DNA of 30,632 nt from positions 1 to 30,632 of the forward strand of contig USLX01000008.1 of assembly GCA_900555665.1 (NCBI GenBank). The letters run 5' to 3'. The first letter of the stretch is position 1; the number at the start of each line of letters is the position of its first letter. Source of the DNA: an uncultured Eubacteriales bacterium. GTDB lineage: Bacteria; Bacillota; Clostridia; Oscillospirales; Oscillospiraceae. Below are positions 7,880 to 16,100 of this stretch, piece after piece. The position numbers were made by a program, and so were the translations under genes. The notes below the pieces were generated by a model. It saw only the letters and a program-made list of their open reading frames with translations. It did not search any database and was not told where the DNA came from.

Positions 7880-9250
7880 ATGCTCATCACCTCTCTGGCC
7901 CTCCTGATGCTGAACTTTTTCTCTGCAAAAACAACCAGAGAACTGATGTTCCGGGCAAAATACGCATCTGCGCAGGATAAAATCCAGGTCGTTGCGTCGG
8001 CGTTTTCCGGTGTCGATCCGCTCACTGCAGAGACGGTTGACCAGGTCATTTCCGTCCTCGGCGACATCAACGCCACCCGCCTGATCGTCACCAATGCCGA
8101 GGGTACCGCGCTCTATGATTCCTCGGAAAATCAAAATGCCACCGGCCGCCGCGTCATCCTGCCCGCCGTGGTAGAGGCCCTGCGCGGAAACGACGTCTTT
8201 TTCAGTGCCTATCAAAATGCCGCGCTCGTCAGCTGTGCCGCCGTTCCGATCATGGATCACGAGAGTGCGGGAGGATGTGTCTATCTGCTCGATTACGACG
8301 CGGAGCAGGGGAATATCATTGCCAATCTGGAACGAACAATTATGCAGGGCTCTTTTCTGCTTTTGGGCGTAATTGTCCTGTTTTCTGCATTTTTTGCGAC
8401 AACAAGTTCGCGCCGGATGCGCAAAATTCTGACCTCAATGCAGCTGGTGCGCGAGGGTGAATACAGCCATAAAATCCAGCTTCGGGGCTCGGATGAGTTC
8501 GCGACGCTGGCAACGGAATTCAACAAGCTGACCGATCGGCTGCAGGAATCGGAGGCGCAGCAGCGCCAGTTTGTCTCCGATGCCTCTCACGAGCTGAAAA
8601 CCCCGCTGGCCTCCATCAAGCTTCTCTCCGACTCCATCTTGCAAAACGAAATGGATCCGGACACCATGCGTGAATTTGTCGCGGACATCGGCAACGAGGC
8701 CGACCGCCTGACACGCATGACGCAAAAGCTTCTCACCCTCAACCGCGCCGAAAGCGCCGAGGTGGAGCATGAGATCATCGACCTCAGCCAGACGCTCTCC
8801 AGCGTGTTTCGCATGCTTGTGCCGCTGGCCGACAGCCAGCAGATCCGCCTGACTGCCAACGTGGAGCGGCTTTGCACGATCCTGGCCTTTGAAGACGATG
8901 CGTATCAGATTATGTTTAATCTGGTCGAAAACGGGATCAAATATAACCGTCCGGGCGGAAGCGTGCATGTCGTTGTGCGGCATACGGCGGAGGATGTGGT
9001 GTTCTCCGTGCAGGACACGGGCGTTGGCATCCCGGAGGATGCACTGGAGCATATTTTCGAGCGCTTTTACCGTGTGGACAAGGCCAGGTCGCGGCAGGCC
9101 GGCGGCTCCGGTCTCGGCCTTTCGATCGTGCACGACCTGGTGACACGCAACTATGGTGCCATCGACGTCAAAACCGAAGTCGGCCAGGGAACCTGCTTTA
9201 CTGTCACGTTCCCGTATTTTGAAGCGGAGGAGCTGGAGCATGAGAGCTAA
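7880..9250 (+). CDS. Membrane sensor histidine kinase
   Basis: Sensor kinase of 456 residues from this ATG. It has an N-terminal membrane segment, an extracytoplasmic domain (about 20-150), a second membrane segment (about 157-174), HAMP (about 176-225), HisKA with the phosphorylated H237 (SDASHELKTPLAS) and HATPase_c with N-box NLVENGIKYN, DTGVGIP and GGSGLGLSI. With the ATG at 7880 only three residues precede the first membrane segment. The frame is open back to 7793 and encodes a plausible basic N-terminus (KARRILPPSTQLRN), but with no ATG, GTG or TTG there. GGAGTGGG at 7801-7808 sits 5 bp before an in-frame ATT at 7814, so a non-AUG start is possible. It overlaps the lipoprotein gene by 11 bp. 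Confidence 0.9.
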   Translation: MLITSLALLMLNFFSAKTTRELMFRAKYASAQDKIQVVASAFSGVDPLTAETVDQVISVLGDINATRLIVTNAEGTALYDSSENQNATGRRVILPAVVEALRGNDVFFSAYQNAALVSCAAVPIMDHESAGGCVYLLDYDAEQGNIIANLERTIMQGSFLLLGVIVLFSAFFATTSSRRMRKILTSMQLVREGEYSHKIQLRGSDEFATLATEFNKLTDRLQESEAQQRQFVSDASHELKTPLASIKLLSDSILQNEMDPDTMREFVADIGNEADRLTRMTQKLLTLNRAESAEVEHEIIDLSQTLSSVFRMLVPLADSQQIRLTANVERLCTILAFEDDAYQIMFNLVENGIKYNRPGGSVHVVVRHTAEDVVFSVQDTGVGIPEDALEHIFERFYRVDKARSRQAGGSGLGLSIVHDLVTRNYGAIDVKTEVGQGTCFTVTFPYFEAEELEHES

Positions 9251-10130
9251 AATCGGTGCGTTGCTGCTCGCTTTGGCGCTTTTGACCGGCTGCGCACCCA
9301 AAGCGCCGGTGGAGATGGTCAACCCCATCCGGTTTTACGTCTGCGCACCGGAGGACGAGATCGGACTGGAAAGTCCCGCGGGCGCGCTCACGGCGCAGAC
9401 GGTGGATCTTGGGCGCGCAGATCTTACGATCAATGAGATTCTCGCGCGTTATCTGGCTACCGCGCAGGCTCCGTTTCCGGAAGGGCTGGAGTGTACCGCG
9501 CTGATGCTGGAAGATGGAACGCTCAGCCTGACATTTAACGATGCCTTCGCCACGCTCAGCGGTGTGGAGCTGTCATTGGCCGCCGCCGCGCTGACGCTGA
9601 CGCTGACACAGATCGAGGGTGTGGAAAAAATCTCGATTCACTGTCAGGGGATGATCCTTTCTGATGACTGGCAGGAAACTTTTACCTCGGAAGACTTCCT
9701 GTTCACCGATACCTCACCAGTGCATCCGGAGACTGCGGTACAGCTTTATTTTCTGATTCCCGGCCAGGGGCTGAACGCGCAGCGTCGCGTTTTGTCCTAC
9801 ACGGACAAAACCGAGCTGCCGGAGCTTGCCATGCAGGCGCTGCTCGCCGGCCCGGGCGGCGGTGGACTGACGCGCGCCGTTCCGGAGGGGACAAAGCTGT
9901 TGGATTTATCGTTGGACAACGGACTCTGCACCGTGGTGCTCTCAGAGGAGTTTTCCGCCTGCGACACGGATGCACTGACAGCAGAGAATGCGGTGCACGC
10001 AATTGTGCTGACGCTCTGCTCCCTGGATCTGGTCGATGCGGTGCAGGTGCAGCTGCTCGGCGGCTCGGAGCTGCAATATTGCGCAATCGACCGTCCGCTC
10101 AGCCCGGAGCCGGACTGGATCCAGAACTGA
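9240..10130 (+). CDS. GerMN-domain lipoprotein
   Basis: Lipoprotein of 296 residues. The lipobox LLTGC puts the lipidated cysteine at C18. Two GerMN-type domains are seen: about 45-150 and about 185-285 (QLYFLIPGQ, PELAMQALLAGP, VVLSEEF). GerMN was first described in the spore germination/sporulation protein GerM, and also occurs in LpqB-type lipoproteins that partner a two-component system. Here the gene overlaps the end of the sensor kinase gene by 11 bp, the same arrangement as mtrA-mtrB-lpqB in Actinobacteria. An accessory role in the signalling of this kinase is therefore a reasonable inference. The ATG at 9240 is chosen because the signal peptide begins there; the frame upstream runs inside the kinase gene. 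Confidence 0.85.
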   Translation: MRAKIGALLLALALLTGCAPKAPVEMVNPIRFYVCAPEDEIGLESPAGALTAQTVDLGRADLTINEILARYLATAQAPFPEGLECTALMLEDGTLSLTFNDAFATLSGVELSLAAAALTLTLTQIEGVEKISIHCQGMILSDDWQETFTSEDFLFTDTSPVHPETAVQLYFLIPGQGLNAQRRVLSYTDKTELPELAMQALLAGPGGGGLTRAVPEGTKLLDLSLDNGLCTVVLSEEFSACDTDALTAENAVHAIVLTLCSLDLVDAVQVQLLGGSELQYCAIDRPLSPEPDWIQN

Positions 10131-10230
10131 ACGGCGCAGACTGATTTTCTTGTTCTTTTCGCTGGATCTTCGAAATTGTTCGTAGTACAGCTGACGGAAA
10201 TTCCGCAAAATGGGAAGCGGCCTTTTTCGC

Positions 10231-10268
10231 AAAAGCCCCGCTGCAGTGATCTGCAGCGGGGCGATTTT
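10231..10268. terminator. Bidirectional terminator between convergent genes
   Basis: GCCCCGCTGCAG (10235-10246) pairs with CTGCAGCGGGGC (10251-10262) across TGAT, with an A-run before and T-rich sequence after. It serves the lipoprotein operon (plus) and the zinc-ribbon gene (minus). Confidence 0.85.
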
Positions 10269-10276
10269 ATGACGAT

Positions 10277-10489
10277 TCAGAGGGAATAATCCTGCTCTCC
10301 TTTTTCCGGGAGCGCGGCGCGGCGCGGCGGAACGCGCTTGAGCGGATCGTAGCGGAAACGGCGGCAGTGGTGCGTACAGGGAACGATGCCGCAGAACTTG
10401 CAGATCACGGAATCCTCGTCGACCTTGCCGGAGAACTGACAGTATGTACAGTAGCGGTCGATCTTTTTGCGGAACAGCAACGTCAACAC
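10277..10489 (-). CDS. Small conserved zinc-ribbon-like protein
   Basis: Protein of about 67-70 residues with two CxxC pairs (CTYC and CKFC) plus further Cys/His residues (PCTHHCRRF), which probably bind one zinc. The C-terminal RYDPLKRVPPR motif recurs in uncharacterised short proteins of Clostridia; no function is known to me. The longest start is the GTG at 10487-10489, but the Shine-Dalgarno AAGGAG runs into that codon. The TTG three codons on (10478-10480), 8 bp after AAGGAG, is the better start. It directly follows the ylbJ-like gene on the same strand and shares its transcript. The link to sporulation rests only on that position. Confidence 0.75.
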   Translation of the reverse strand: MLTLLFRKKIDRYCTYCQFSGKVDEDSVICKFCGIVPCTHHCRRFRYDPLKRVPPRRAALPEKGEQDYSL

Positions 10490-11562
10490 TCCTTTTTGCG
10501 TTTTTGGCCATTATAGCGCATCTTTGGCGAAATATCCAGCCTCAATTTTCGGCAGCGCAGGCAGAAAACGGCGGCAAAGGCAGCCGGAAGCCAGAATGGA
10601 TGGGTTGACGTCAGCGCGGCGGCGGACTGCTCTGGCGGCAACAATGGGGCGGCACAGAAGGCCAGGGCAGCGGCAAAGAGCGCCTGCGTGAGCTTCGCGC
10701 GGAGATAGCCGGTGCAGGCCAGGCCGGCGGCCTGGAGGACAGCCTTCGTCTGCAGGAAGACGCAGAGGCCGCCGAAGGCGCAGAGCGCTGCGGCAGCCGT
10801 CAGCTTCCAGCAAAGCGGCAGGTTTAAAGCGCTGAGGGCGAGAAGCCCGCCGGAGAGCTCCAGCGTTCCGGTGAGGAGCGCCTGCGCCGCCGGAGGCAGC
10901 GCAGCGCGCAGCGCGAGAAGCAGGAGGTTTGAGAAAACGGAGAAGGCTGTGACGAAGACGGTGATGGAAAACATGCTCTCACCGGCACCGCGCACGGCAC
11001 GCAGAAAGGCAGCGGAAAACTCCGGCGCTTCCGCCGCAGGCTGCGCGGCAGGGGCGGGGACGGAGGCCGGGCGGCAGAGCAGGCCGTAGAGCAGCGCGCT
11101 CAGGATCAGAATGCCCCAGAGCAGCGCGGCGGCGCGGGAGCTGCCGAGCAGCGGCGCTGCGACACCGAAAAGAAAGGCGGGGCCGGCATTGTTGCAGAAC
11201 AGGAGCAGATAAGCCCCTTCGTCCCGCGACAGCTGCCCTTTTTTGCAGAGCGAAGCGACGCACTGCGCGCCGGCGGGATAGCCGCCGAGAAGGCCGAAAA
11301 GCAGCGCGGCGCTGCCTGCACCGCCGATGTGGAAAAGATGTGCGGTCAGCGGGGCGGCGCAGCGAGCCAGACGCTCTGACACGCCAAGCTCCGCCGCGAG
11401 GCCGATACAGAGGAAAAAGGGGAACAGTGCGGGAATGAGCGCCCGGACAGAGAGCTGGAGCCCTTCGACGACGGCGGCAGAGGTCTGCCGTGGAAAGAGT
11501 ATGAAGCACCCTGCTGCGGCAAGCGGCAGGAGCAGACGGAGGGCGGAACGGAACGGTTTCAT
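10483..11562 (-). CDS. ylbJ: YlbJ-like sporulation integral membrane protein
   Basis: Polytopic membrane protein of 359 residues with about 8-9 hydrophobic segments. It belongs to the nucleoside-recognition (Gate) domain family that includes the sporulation proteins YlbJ, SpoVV and SpmA/B. Visible conserved stretches are LFPFFLCIGLA near residue 47, LLGGYPAGAQ near 110 and LFCNNAGPAFLFG near 140. In Bacillus, YlbJ/SpoVV is needed for dipicolinic acid passage into the forespore; that role is extended here by family only. I start at the ATG at 11560-11562, after AGGTGAT; the long open frame upstream runs antisense through yqfC. The divergent neighbours yqfC-yqfD are also sporulation genes, which supports the call. 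It is shorter than Bacillus YlbJ. Confidence 0.8.
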   Translation of the reverse strand: MKPFRSALRLLLPLAAAGCFILFPRQTSAAVVEGLQLSVRALIPALFPFFLCIGLAAELGVSERLARCAAPLTAHLFHIGGAGSAALLFGLLGGYPAGAQCVASLCKKGQLSRDEGAYLLLFCNNAGPAFLFGVAAPLLGSSRAAALLWGILILSALLYGLLCRPASVPAPAAQPAAEAPEFSAAFLRAVRGAGESMFSITVFVTAFSVFSNLLLLALRAALPPAAQALLTGTLELSGGLLALSALNLPLCWKLTAAAALCAFGGLCVFLQTKAVLQAAGLACTGYLRAKLTQALFAAALAFCAAPLLPPEQSAAALTSTHPFWLPAAFAAVFCLRCRKLRLDISPKMRYNGQKRKKEC

Positions 11563-11582
11563 CGGATCACCTCGGGCTAAAT

Positions 11583-11600
11583 CTATGCCGGGACGCATAG
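11583..11600. promoter_or_regulatory. Dyad in the ylbJ-yqfC divergent intergenic region
   Basis: CTATGC and GCATAG are separated by 6 bp, between two divergent sporulation genes. It could be an operator or overlapping promoter parts. No convincing sigma-A boxes are seen here, which would fit promoters read by a sporulation sigma factor. Confidence 0.35.
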
Positions 11601-11626
11601 AGATAGAAGGAAACGGAGGGATCGCA

Positions 11627-11905
11627 ATGGGGATGCGTGGATTTTTGACACGGATGGCACAGAAGCTGGATTTGCCGCCGGACATCGCGGCGGATCTGCC
11701 GCGGATTGAGCTGGACGGGTTCAGCGCATGCAGCCTCGACCGGCACCACGGAATTCTGGAATATAGCCGTGAGCGGATTGTGGTGGCGCTGAATATCGGT
11801 GCCTTGACCGTGGAAGGCAGTGGGCTGGAGCTGCGGCAGATGCACCGCGAGCGTTTGCGCATCACGGGCAGAATCCGGGTGATCCGGTTTGGGGGTGCGG
11901 GCTGA
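11627..11905 (+). CDS. yqfC: Sporulation protein YqfC
   Basis: Protein of 92 residues of the YabP/YqfC family, expressed under mother-cell control in Bacillus. The family pattern shows in LPRIELDGFSAC, the LEYSRERIVV turn and the C-terminal GRIRVIRF. GGAGGG at 11615-11620 precedes the ATG at 11627; a second ATG two codons on is possible. Its TGA shares a base with the ATG of yqfD (TGATG), so the two are coupled, as in nearly all spore formers. Biochemical function is not established for the family. Confidence 0.88.
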   Translation: MGMRGFLTRMAQKLDLPPDIAADLPRIELDGFSACSLDRHHGILEYSRERIVVALNIGALTVEGSGLELRQMHRERLRITGRIRVIRFGGAG

Positions 11906-13095
11906 TGTGGAAGGCGGTGCGGTTTTTTCTCGGCTCCTGCCGGGTGCGGATTTCGGGTGCCAGCCCGGAGATGGCGCTGGAGCGGCTGAGCCGGGAACGG
12001 ATTTTGGTGCAGGAAATTTGCAGGGTAGACGATTTTTGCGTCGAGGCGCGGATTTTGCGACGGGATGCGGCGCGGGCAGCGGTGAGCTGTGCGCGGGCGA
12101 TGTGTGCAATGGACGTGCTCGAGACGGCGGGCTTCGGGCAGGTGTTTCGGGGACTGCGGAGCAGGTGGATATTTGCGGCGCTGCTGGCGGTCTGCATTGC
12201 GGCGGGGTATGTGATCCCGAAATTTGTGTTTTTTTACCGTGTAAGCGGCAATGACCGCGTACCGGCAGAGCGGATTTTGAGGGAATTGCAGGAGCTTGGC
12301 GTGGGATTTGGAACCTATGGCCCGCGCATCAAGCCGCAGGAGCTGAAAAACCGGATACTGCGGCGGATCCCGGAACTGCAGTGGCTGACGGTGACCCAAA
12401 ACGGCATGTGTGCGGAGGTCGTCGTGCGGGAGCGGCCTGAGGAGGAGCCGATTCTCGACCGGAGGACGCCGAAGAACGTGGTTGCCAGCCGCGCGGGCGT
12501 GATTACGGAGGTTTTATGTCTGGAGGGAAACTGTCTGGTGGCGCCCGGACAGGCCGTGACGCGCGGACAGCTGCTGGTGTCGGCGTATACCGATTTGGAA
12601 TTTAAGACGCAGGTGAGCGCCGCGCGGGCAGAGATTTATGCGAAGACGGTACATGAGACGAAGACACTCCTGCCGGACACGGCGCTGCGGAAGGAGGCCG
12701 GGGCAGGGGGAAGGCAGGTGGCGCTTCTGGTTGGAGAAAGGCGGATTTTTCTATGGCGAAGGGGTGGAAATTGCGGGGGGAGTTGTGATAAAATAACAAA
12801 AAGGCGGATGCTGACGCTGCCGGGCGGATATTCGCTGCCGGTGGGGATTGAAATTACTGAAATTTTTGCGTATGATACAGAAAAGACCGCACGGGAGCCG
12901 GAGGCGGTACGGCAGACGCTCGAGGCGCTTGCCGGTGCGCGGATCCGCGACTCGCTCATCGCGGGGACGGCGGAGGAGATTTCTTACCGTCTCACGCATG
13001 GGGACGGGTGCTTTTTGCTCGTGACCCGCGCGGAATGCGAGGAAATGATTGCCCGGCAGACGGACGCAGCTTTTCTAAAGGATGGGGAACCATGA
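11905..13095 (+). CDS. yqfD: Sporulation protein YqfD (stage IV)
   Basis: Membrane protein of 396 residues. A soluble N-terminal region (1-85) is followed by one transmembrane segment at about 91-110, then a large extracytoplasmic domain with the YqfD pattern FYRVSGNDRVPAERI, GPRIKPQELKN and ERPEEEP. In Bacillus, yqfD is transcribed in the mother cell and is required for efficient sporulation. The gene overlaps yqfC by 1 bp and phoH by 4 bp. Base use is strongly G-rich on the coding strand, unlike the C-rich genes at 2.3-8 kb. The family call rests on length, topology and the fixed yqfC-yqfD-phoH order. Confidence 0.88.
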   Translation: MWKAVRFFLGSCRVRISGASPEMALERLSRERILVQEICRVDDFCVEARILRRDAARAAVSCARAMCAMDVLETAGFGQVFRGLRSRWIFAALLAVCIAAGYVIPKFVFFYRVSGNDRVPAERILRELQELGVGFGTYGPRIKPQELKNRILRRIPELQWLTVTQNGMCAEVVVRERPEEEPILDRRTPKNVVASRAGVITEVLCLEGNCLVAPGQAVTRGQLLVSAYTDLEFKTQVSAARAEIYAKTVHETKTLLPDTALRKEAGAGGRQVALLVGERRIFLWRRGGNCGGSCDKITKRRMLTLPGGYSLPVGIEITEIFAYDTEKTAREPEAVRQTLEALAGARIRDSLIAGTAEEISYRLTHGDGCFLLVTRAECEEMIARQTDAAFLKDGEP

Positions 13096-14090
13096 CAGAA
13101 CGTACTATCAATGCAGAACGGGTGGAGCAGCTGATCGATGTATTCGGCTCGTTCGACGCGAACATCAAGCAGATTGAGGCGGAGTTTGGCGTGAAGGTCA
13201 CAAACCGCGACACGGAACTGAAGATTCAGGGCGATGTGGAGCAGGTGGACTACGCGGCGCGGGCCATTGAGGCGCTGCTCTCGCTCTCGGCCAAGGGCGA
13301 GGAGATCGACGCGCAGAAAGTGCGCTATCTCATCTCACTGGTCAAGACCGGCAACGAGGATAAGGTTGGCGAGATGGCGAAGGACGTCGTCTGTGTGACG
13401 GCAAAGGGCCGCCCCGTGAAGGCCAAGACCATCGGCCAGCAGAAATACCTGAAGGCGATTGAGAAAAATACGATCACCATCGGCGTCGGCCCGGCCGGCA
13501 CCGGCAAGACCTATCTCGCCGTGGCACAGGCCGTCGCGGCCTTCCGCGCCAAAGAGGTCAACCGCATCATCCTGACGCGGCCGGCCGTGGAGGCAGGGGA
13601 GCGCCTGGGATTTTTGCCGGGCGATCTGCAAAATAAGGTCGATCCGTATCTGCGCCCGCTCTACGACGCGCTGTTTGACATGCTGGGTGCAGAAACCTAC
13701 AATAAATATCTAGAGCGCGGAAACATTGAGGTCGCGCCGCTGGCCTATATGCGCGGGCGGACGCTGGACGACAGCTTCATCATCTTGGATGAGGCGCAGA
13801 ACACCACGCGCGAGCAGATGAAGATGTTCCTGACGCGCCTTGGCTTCGGCTCAAAAATTGTGATCACCGGCGACGTGACGCAGATCGATTTGCCGGGCGA
13901 CAAGGTGAGTGGATTGAAAGAGGCCATCCGTGTGCTCGATGGCGTGGAGGACATTCAGATCTGCAAACTGACGGCCAGCGACGTCGTGCGTCATGTGCTC
14001 GTGCAGCGGATTGTCGCGGCCTATGATACCTATGAAAAAACGCGGACACTGGAAGGGCCGCGCAAATTTGTAAAGAGGAATCCGAAATGA
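13092..14090 (+). CDS. phoH: PhoH-family ATPase
   Basis: Cytoplasmic ATPase of 332 residues. An N-terminal KH-like RNA-binding region (about 1-100) is followed by a P-loop domain with Walker A GPAGTGKT at 133-140, Walker B FIILDEAQN at 229-237 and the later VVITGD-like VITGDVTQIDLP. PhoH (PhoL) proteins are linked to RNA metabolism and sit beside ybeY in very many bacteria, as here. The ATG at 13092 overlaps the yqfD stop (ATGA). The open frame extends 28 codons upstream inside yqfD, but those lack family similarity. The exact substrate is unknown for the family. Confidence 0.93.
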   Translation: MTERTINAERVEQLIDVFGSFDANIKQIEAEFGVKVTNRDTELKIQGDVEQVDYAARAIEALLSLSAKGEEIDAQKVRYLISLVKTGNEDKVGEMAKDVVCVTAKGRPVKAKTIGQQKYLKAIEKNTITIGVGPAGTGKTYLAVAQAVAAFRAKEVNRIILTRPAVEAGERLGFLPGDLQNKVDPYLRPLYDALFDMLGAETYNKYLERGNIEVAPLAYMRGRTLDDSFIILDEAQNTTREQMKMFLTRLGFGSKIVITGDVTQIDLPGDKVSGLKEAIRVLDGVEDIQICKLTASDVVRHVLVQRIVAAYDTYEKTRTLEGPRKFVKRNPK

Positions 14091-14584
14091 AACATACCAT
14101 TGCGATTACCTGTGAGCACCGGGGGCTCGGAACCGTGGCGCTGCGGCAGCACATCAAGCGCTGCATTACGGCGGCGCTGGACGTGGAGGGCATCGATGTG
14201 CCGTGTGAAATCAACGTGCTCATCACGGATGATGAAGGGATCCGCGCGATCAACAAGGCATATCGGGATATCGACCGCGCGACGGATGTGCTGTCGTTCC
14301 CGATGTTTGAGCTGACGCCGGGCCAGCCGCCCGAGGATTGGAGCGAATACCGTGACCCGGCGACGCACAAGGTTCCGCTCGGGGACATGGCCATCTCGCT
14401 CGAGCGCGCGAAGGCGCAGGCGAAGGAGTTTGGCCACAGCACGGAGCGCGAGGTCGGCTATCTGACGATCCACTCGATGCTGCACCTGCTGGGCTACGAC
14501 CATGTGGACGAGGGGCCGATGAAAAAGCAGATGCGCGCACGCGAAGAGGCTGTCCTCGCAGAAGTTGCGCTGCCGCGCGAATAA
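14087..14584 (+). CDS. ybeY: Endoribonuclease YbeY (rRNA maturation)
   Basis: Zinc-dependent endoribonuclease of 165 residues involved in 16S rRNA 3' maturation and ribosome quality control. The metal site is the HSMLHLLGYDH motif with H129, H133 and H139. The upstream NKAYRDIDRATDVLSFP stretch is the other family signature. It overlaps phoH by 4 bp and precedes era by 11 bp, so the transcript groups rRNA-processing functions. Length is ordinary. Confidence 0.95.
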   Translation: MKHTIAITCEHRGLGTVALRQHIKRCITAALDVEGIDVPCEINVLITDDEGIRAINKAYRDIDRATDVLSFPMFELTPGQPPEDWSEYRDPATHKVPLGDMAISLERAKAQAKEFGHSTEREVGYLTIHSMLHLLGYDHVDEGPMKKQMRAREEAVLAEVALPRE

Positions 14585-14595
14585 GGAGAACACGA

Positions 14596-15489
14596 ATGAA
14601 GACAAAATCCGCCATGATCACGATCGCAGGCCGCCCGAACGTCGGCAAATCCACGTTGACGAACGCGCTGGTCGGGGAGAAGATTGCGATCGTTTCCCAC
14701 AAGCCGCAGACCACGCGAAACCGCATCTGCGCCATTTTAAACCGCAAGGACACGCAGCTCGTGTTTATCGACACGCCGGGCTTCCACCGCCCGCGCACCA
14801 AGCTCGGCGACTATATGGTGAACGTTGTCAAAGAGTCCATCGTTGATGTCGATGCAATTTTGCTGATTGTGGAGCCGATTGCAAACGTAGGGGAGCAGGA
14901 GCTGGCCCTCATCGAGCAGTGCAGGGCGGCGGGCGCGCCGACGATTCTGGTCATCAACAAGATCGACACGGTGGAGAAAGAAGCGCTGCTGCCGGTCATC
15001 GCGGCGTACTCGGCGCACATGGACTTTGCCGCTGTCATTCCCATCAGCGCCAAATGGCACGATGGCCTCGGTACGCTGCTCGAAGAGTGCGAAAAGTACG
15101 CGCAGCCGGGGCCGCAGCTCTTCCCGGACGACGTCGTCACCGACATGCCGGAAAAGCAGGTCATGGCAGAAATTATCCGCGAAAAGCTGCTTTGGAACCT
15201 GGAAAAGGAGATTCCGCATGGGACGGCGGTGGAAATCACGAAATTTTCTGAGCGCGATGACGGCATCATCGACATCGACGCGACGATCTACTGCGAAAAA
15301 CAGAGCCACAAAGGCATCATCATCGGCAAGCATGGGGAGATGCTGAAGAAGATCAGCTCCGCCGCCCGGGCCGACTGTGAACGCTTTATGGGCACAAAGG
15401 TCTATCTTCAGACCTGGGTGCGCGTGAAGGAGCACTGGCGCGACAGTGACTACCTGATCTCCAACTTCGGCTACAGCCGCGATCATTGA
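14596..15489 (+). CDS. era: GTPase Era
   Basis: Ribosome-assembly GTPase of 297 residues that binds the 3' end of 16S rRNA. The GTPase domain shows G1 GRPNVGKST (12-20), G3 DTPG (59-62) and G4 NKID (121-124). A C-terminal KH domain includes the GKHGEMLKKISSAAR loop-helix. It follows ybeY as in many Firmicutes, although dgkA and cdd, which often sit between them, are absent. AAGGAG lies 8-9 bp before the ATG. Its TGA shares one base with the next ATG. Confidence 0.96.
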   Translation: MKTKSAMITIAGRPNVGKSTLTNALVGEKIAIVSHKPQTTRNRICAILNRKDTQLVFIDTPGFHRPRTKLGDYMVNVVKESIVDVDAILLIVEPIANVGEQELALIEQCRAAGAPTILVINKIDTVEKEALLPVIAAYSAHMDFAAVIPISAKWHDGLGTLLEECEKYAQPGPQLFPDDVVTDMPEKQVMAEIIREKLLWNLEKEIPHGTAVEITKFSERDDGIIDIDATIYCEKQSHKGIIIGKHGEMLKKISSAARADCERFMGTKVYLQTWVRVKEHWRDSDYLISNFGYSRDH

Positions 15490-15944
15490 TGGCACACGAT
15501 CTTCTCATTTGTGCGCTGATGGCGATGGCCCCGGTGGTGGAGCTGCGCGGGGCGCTCCCGGCGGGGCTTGCGATGGGCATTCCGGCGCTGCCGCTCTACG
15601 TTCTCTGCGTGGTGTGCAATCTGATTCCGGTGCCGTTTGTGATTGTGTTTATCCGGCGGATTCTGGCCTGGATGGCGCGGCGGGGCGGGACGCTCGGCAC
15701 GGTGGCCGGATGGTTGGAACGACATGCACACAAAAAGTTGGAGGTTTACCGGAAATATGAGCTGCTTGGGCTTTTTATTCTGGTGGCTATTCCGCTGCCG
15801 GGGACGGGGGCCTGGACGGGCGCGCTGATCGCGGGGCTGCGCGATCTGCGGCTTCGGTATGCGCTTCCGGTTATCGGCGCGGGCGTTGCTGTGGCCGGGA
15901 TTCTCATGCTGGCCCTCAGCCATGGCGTGGCGGCGATTTTTTAG
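15489..15944 (+). CDS. COG2426 small membrane protein (Sm_multidrug_ex family)
   Basis: Integral membrane protein of 151 residues with about four hydrophobic segments. Family landmarks are the VELRGALPAGLAMG start, NLIPVPFVIVF, and the PLPGTGAWTGAL re-entrant-like motif. The family is named small multidrug export, but the function is not proven. The ATG at 15489 overlaps the last base of era (TGATG). Its TAG stop at 15942-15944 coincides with the outer edge (TAGGG) of the palindromic element at 15943-16089, so that element may supply the stop codon. Confidence 0.85.
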   Translation: MAHDLLICALMAMAPVVELRGALPAGLAMGIPALPLYVLCVVCNLIPVPFVIVFIRRILAWMARRGGTLGTVAGWLERHAHKKLEVYRKYELLGLFILVAIPLPGTGAWTGALIAGLRDLRLRYALPVIGAGVAVAGILMLALSHGVAAIF

Positions 15945-16089
15945 GGTGTATCTGAAAACTGTTTCTACGCCCGGCGCCGGGCTGCGCCGTTTTTCCTTGC
16001 AATACACAAAGTATTCCTGCGGAAAAACTGCTTGCCCGGCCTGAAAAAACCACGCCCCTGGGCATATCTCCGGTTTTCAGATACACCTT
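15943..16089. repeat. Palindromic element A (147 bp, shares a core with element B)
   Basis: Outer arms 15945-15959 and 16073-16087 are a perfect 15-bp inverted repeat. Inside, GCCGGGC pairs with GCCCGGC, and the core 15990-16028 forms TTTTTCC/GGAAAAA around AATAC/GTATT. The core sequence recurs in element B (22265-22432), but the outer arms do not. The right edge touches the GGGAG ribosome-binding site of the following gene. Confidence 0.85.
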
Positions 16090-16100
16090 GGGAGAATTCT

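Noticed and set aside
10483..12399. 638-codon minus-strand frame including the ylbJ-like gene
   Set aside because: The N-terminal third is antisense to yqfC/yqfD and low-complexity; the membrane protein starts at 11562.
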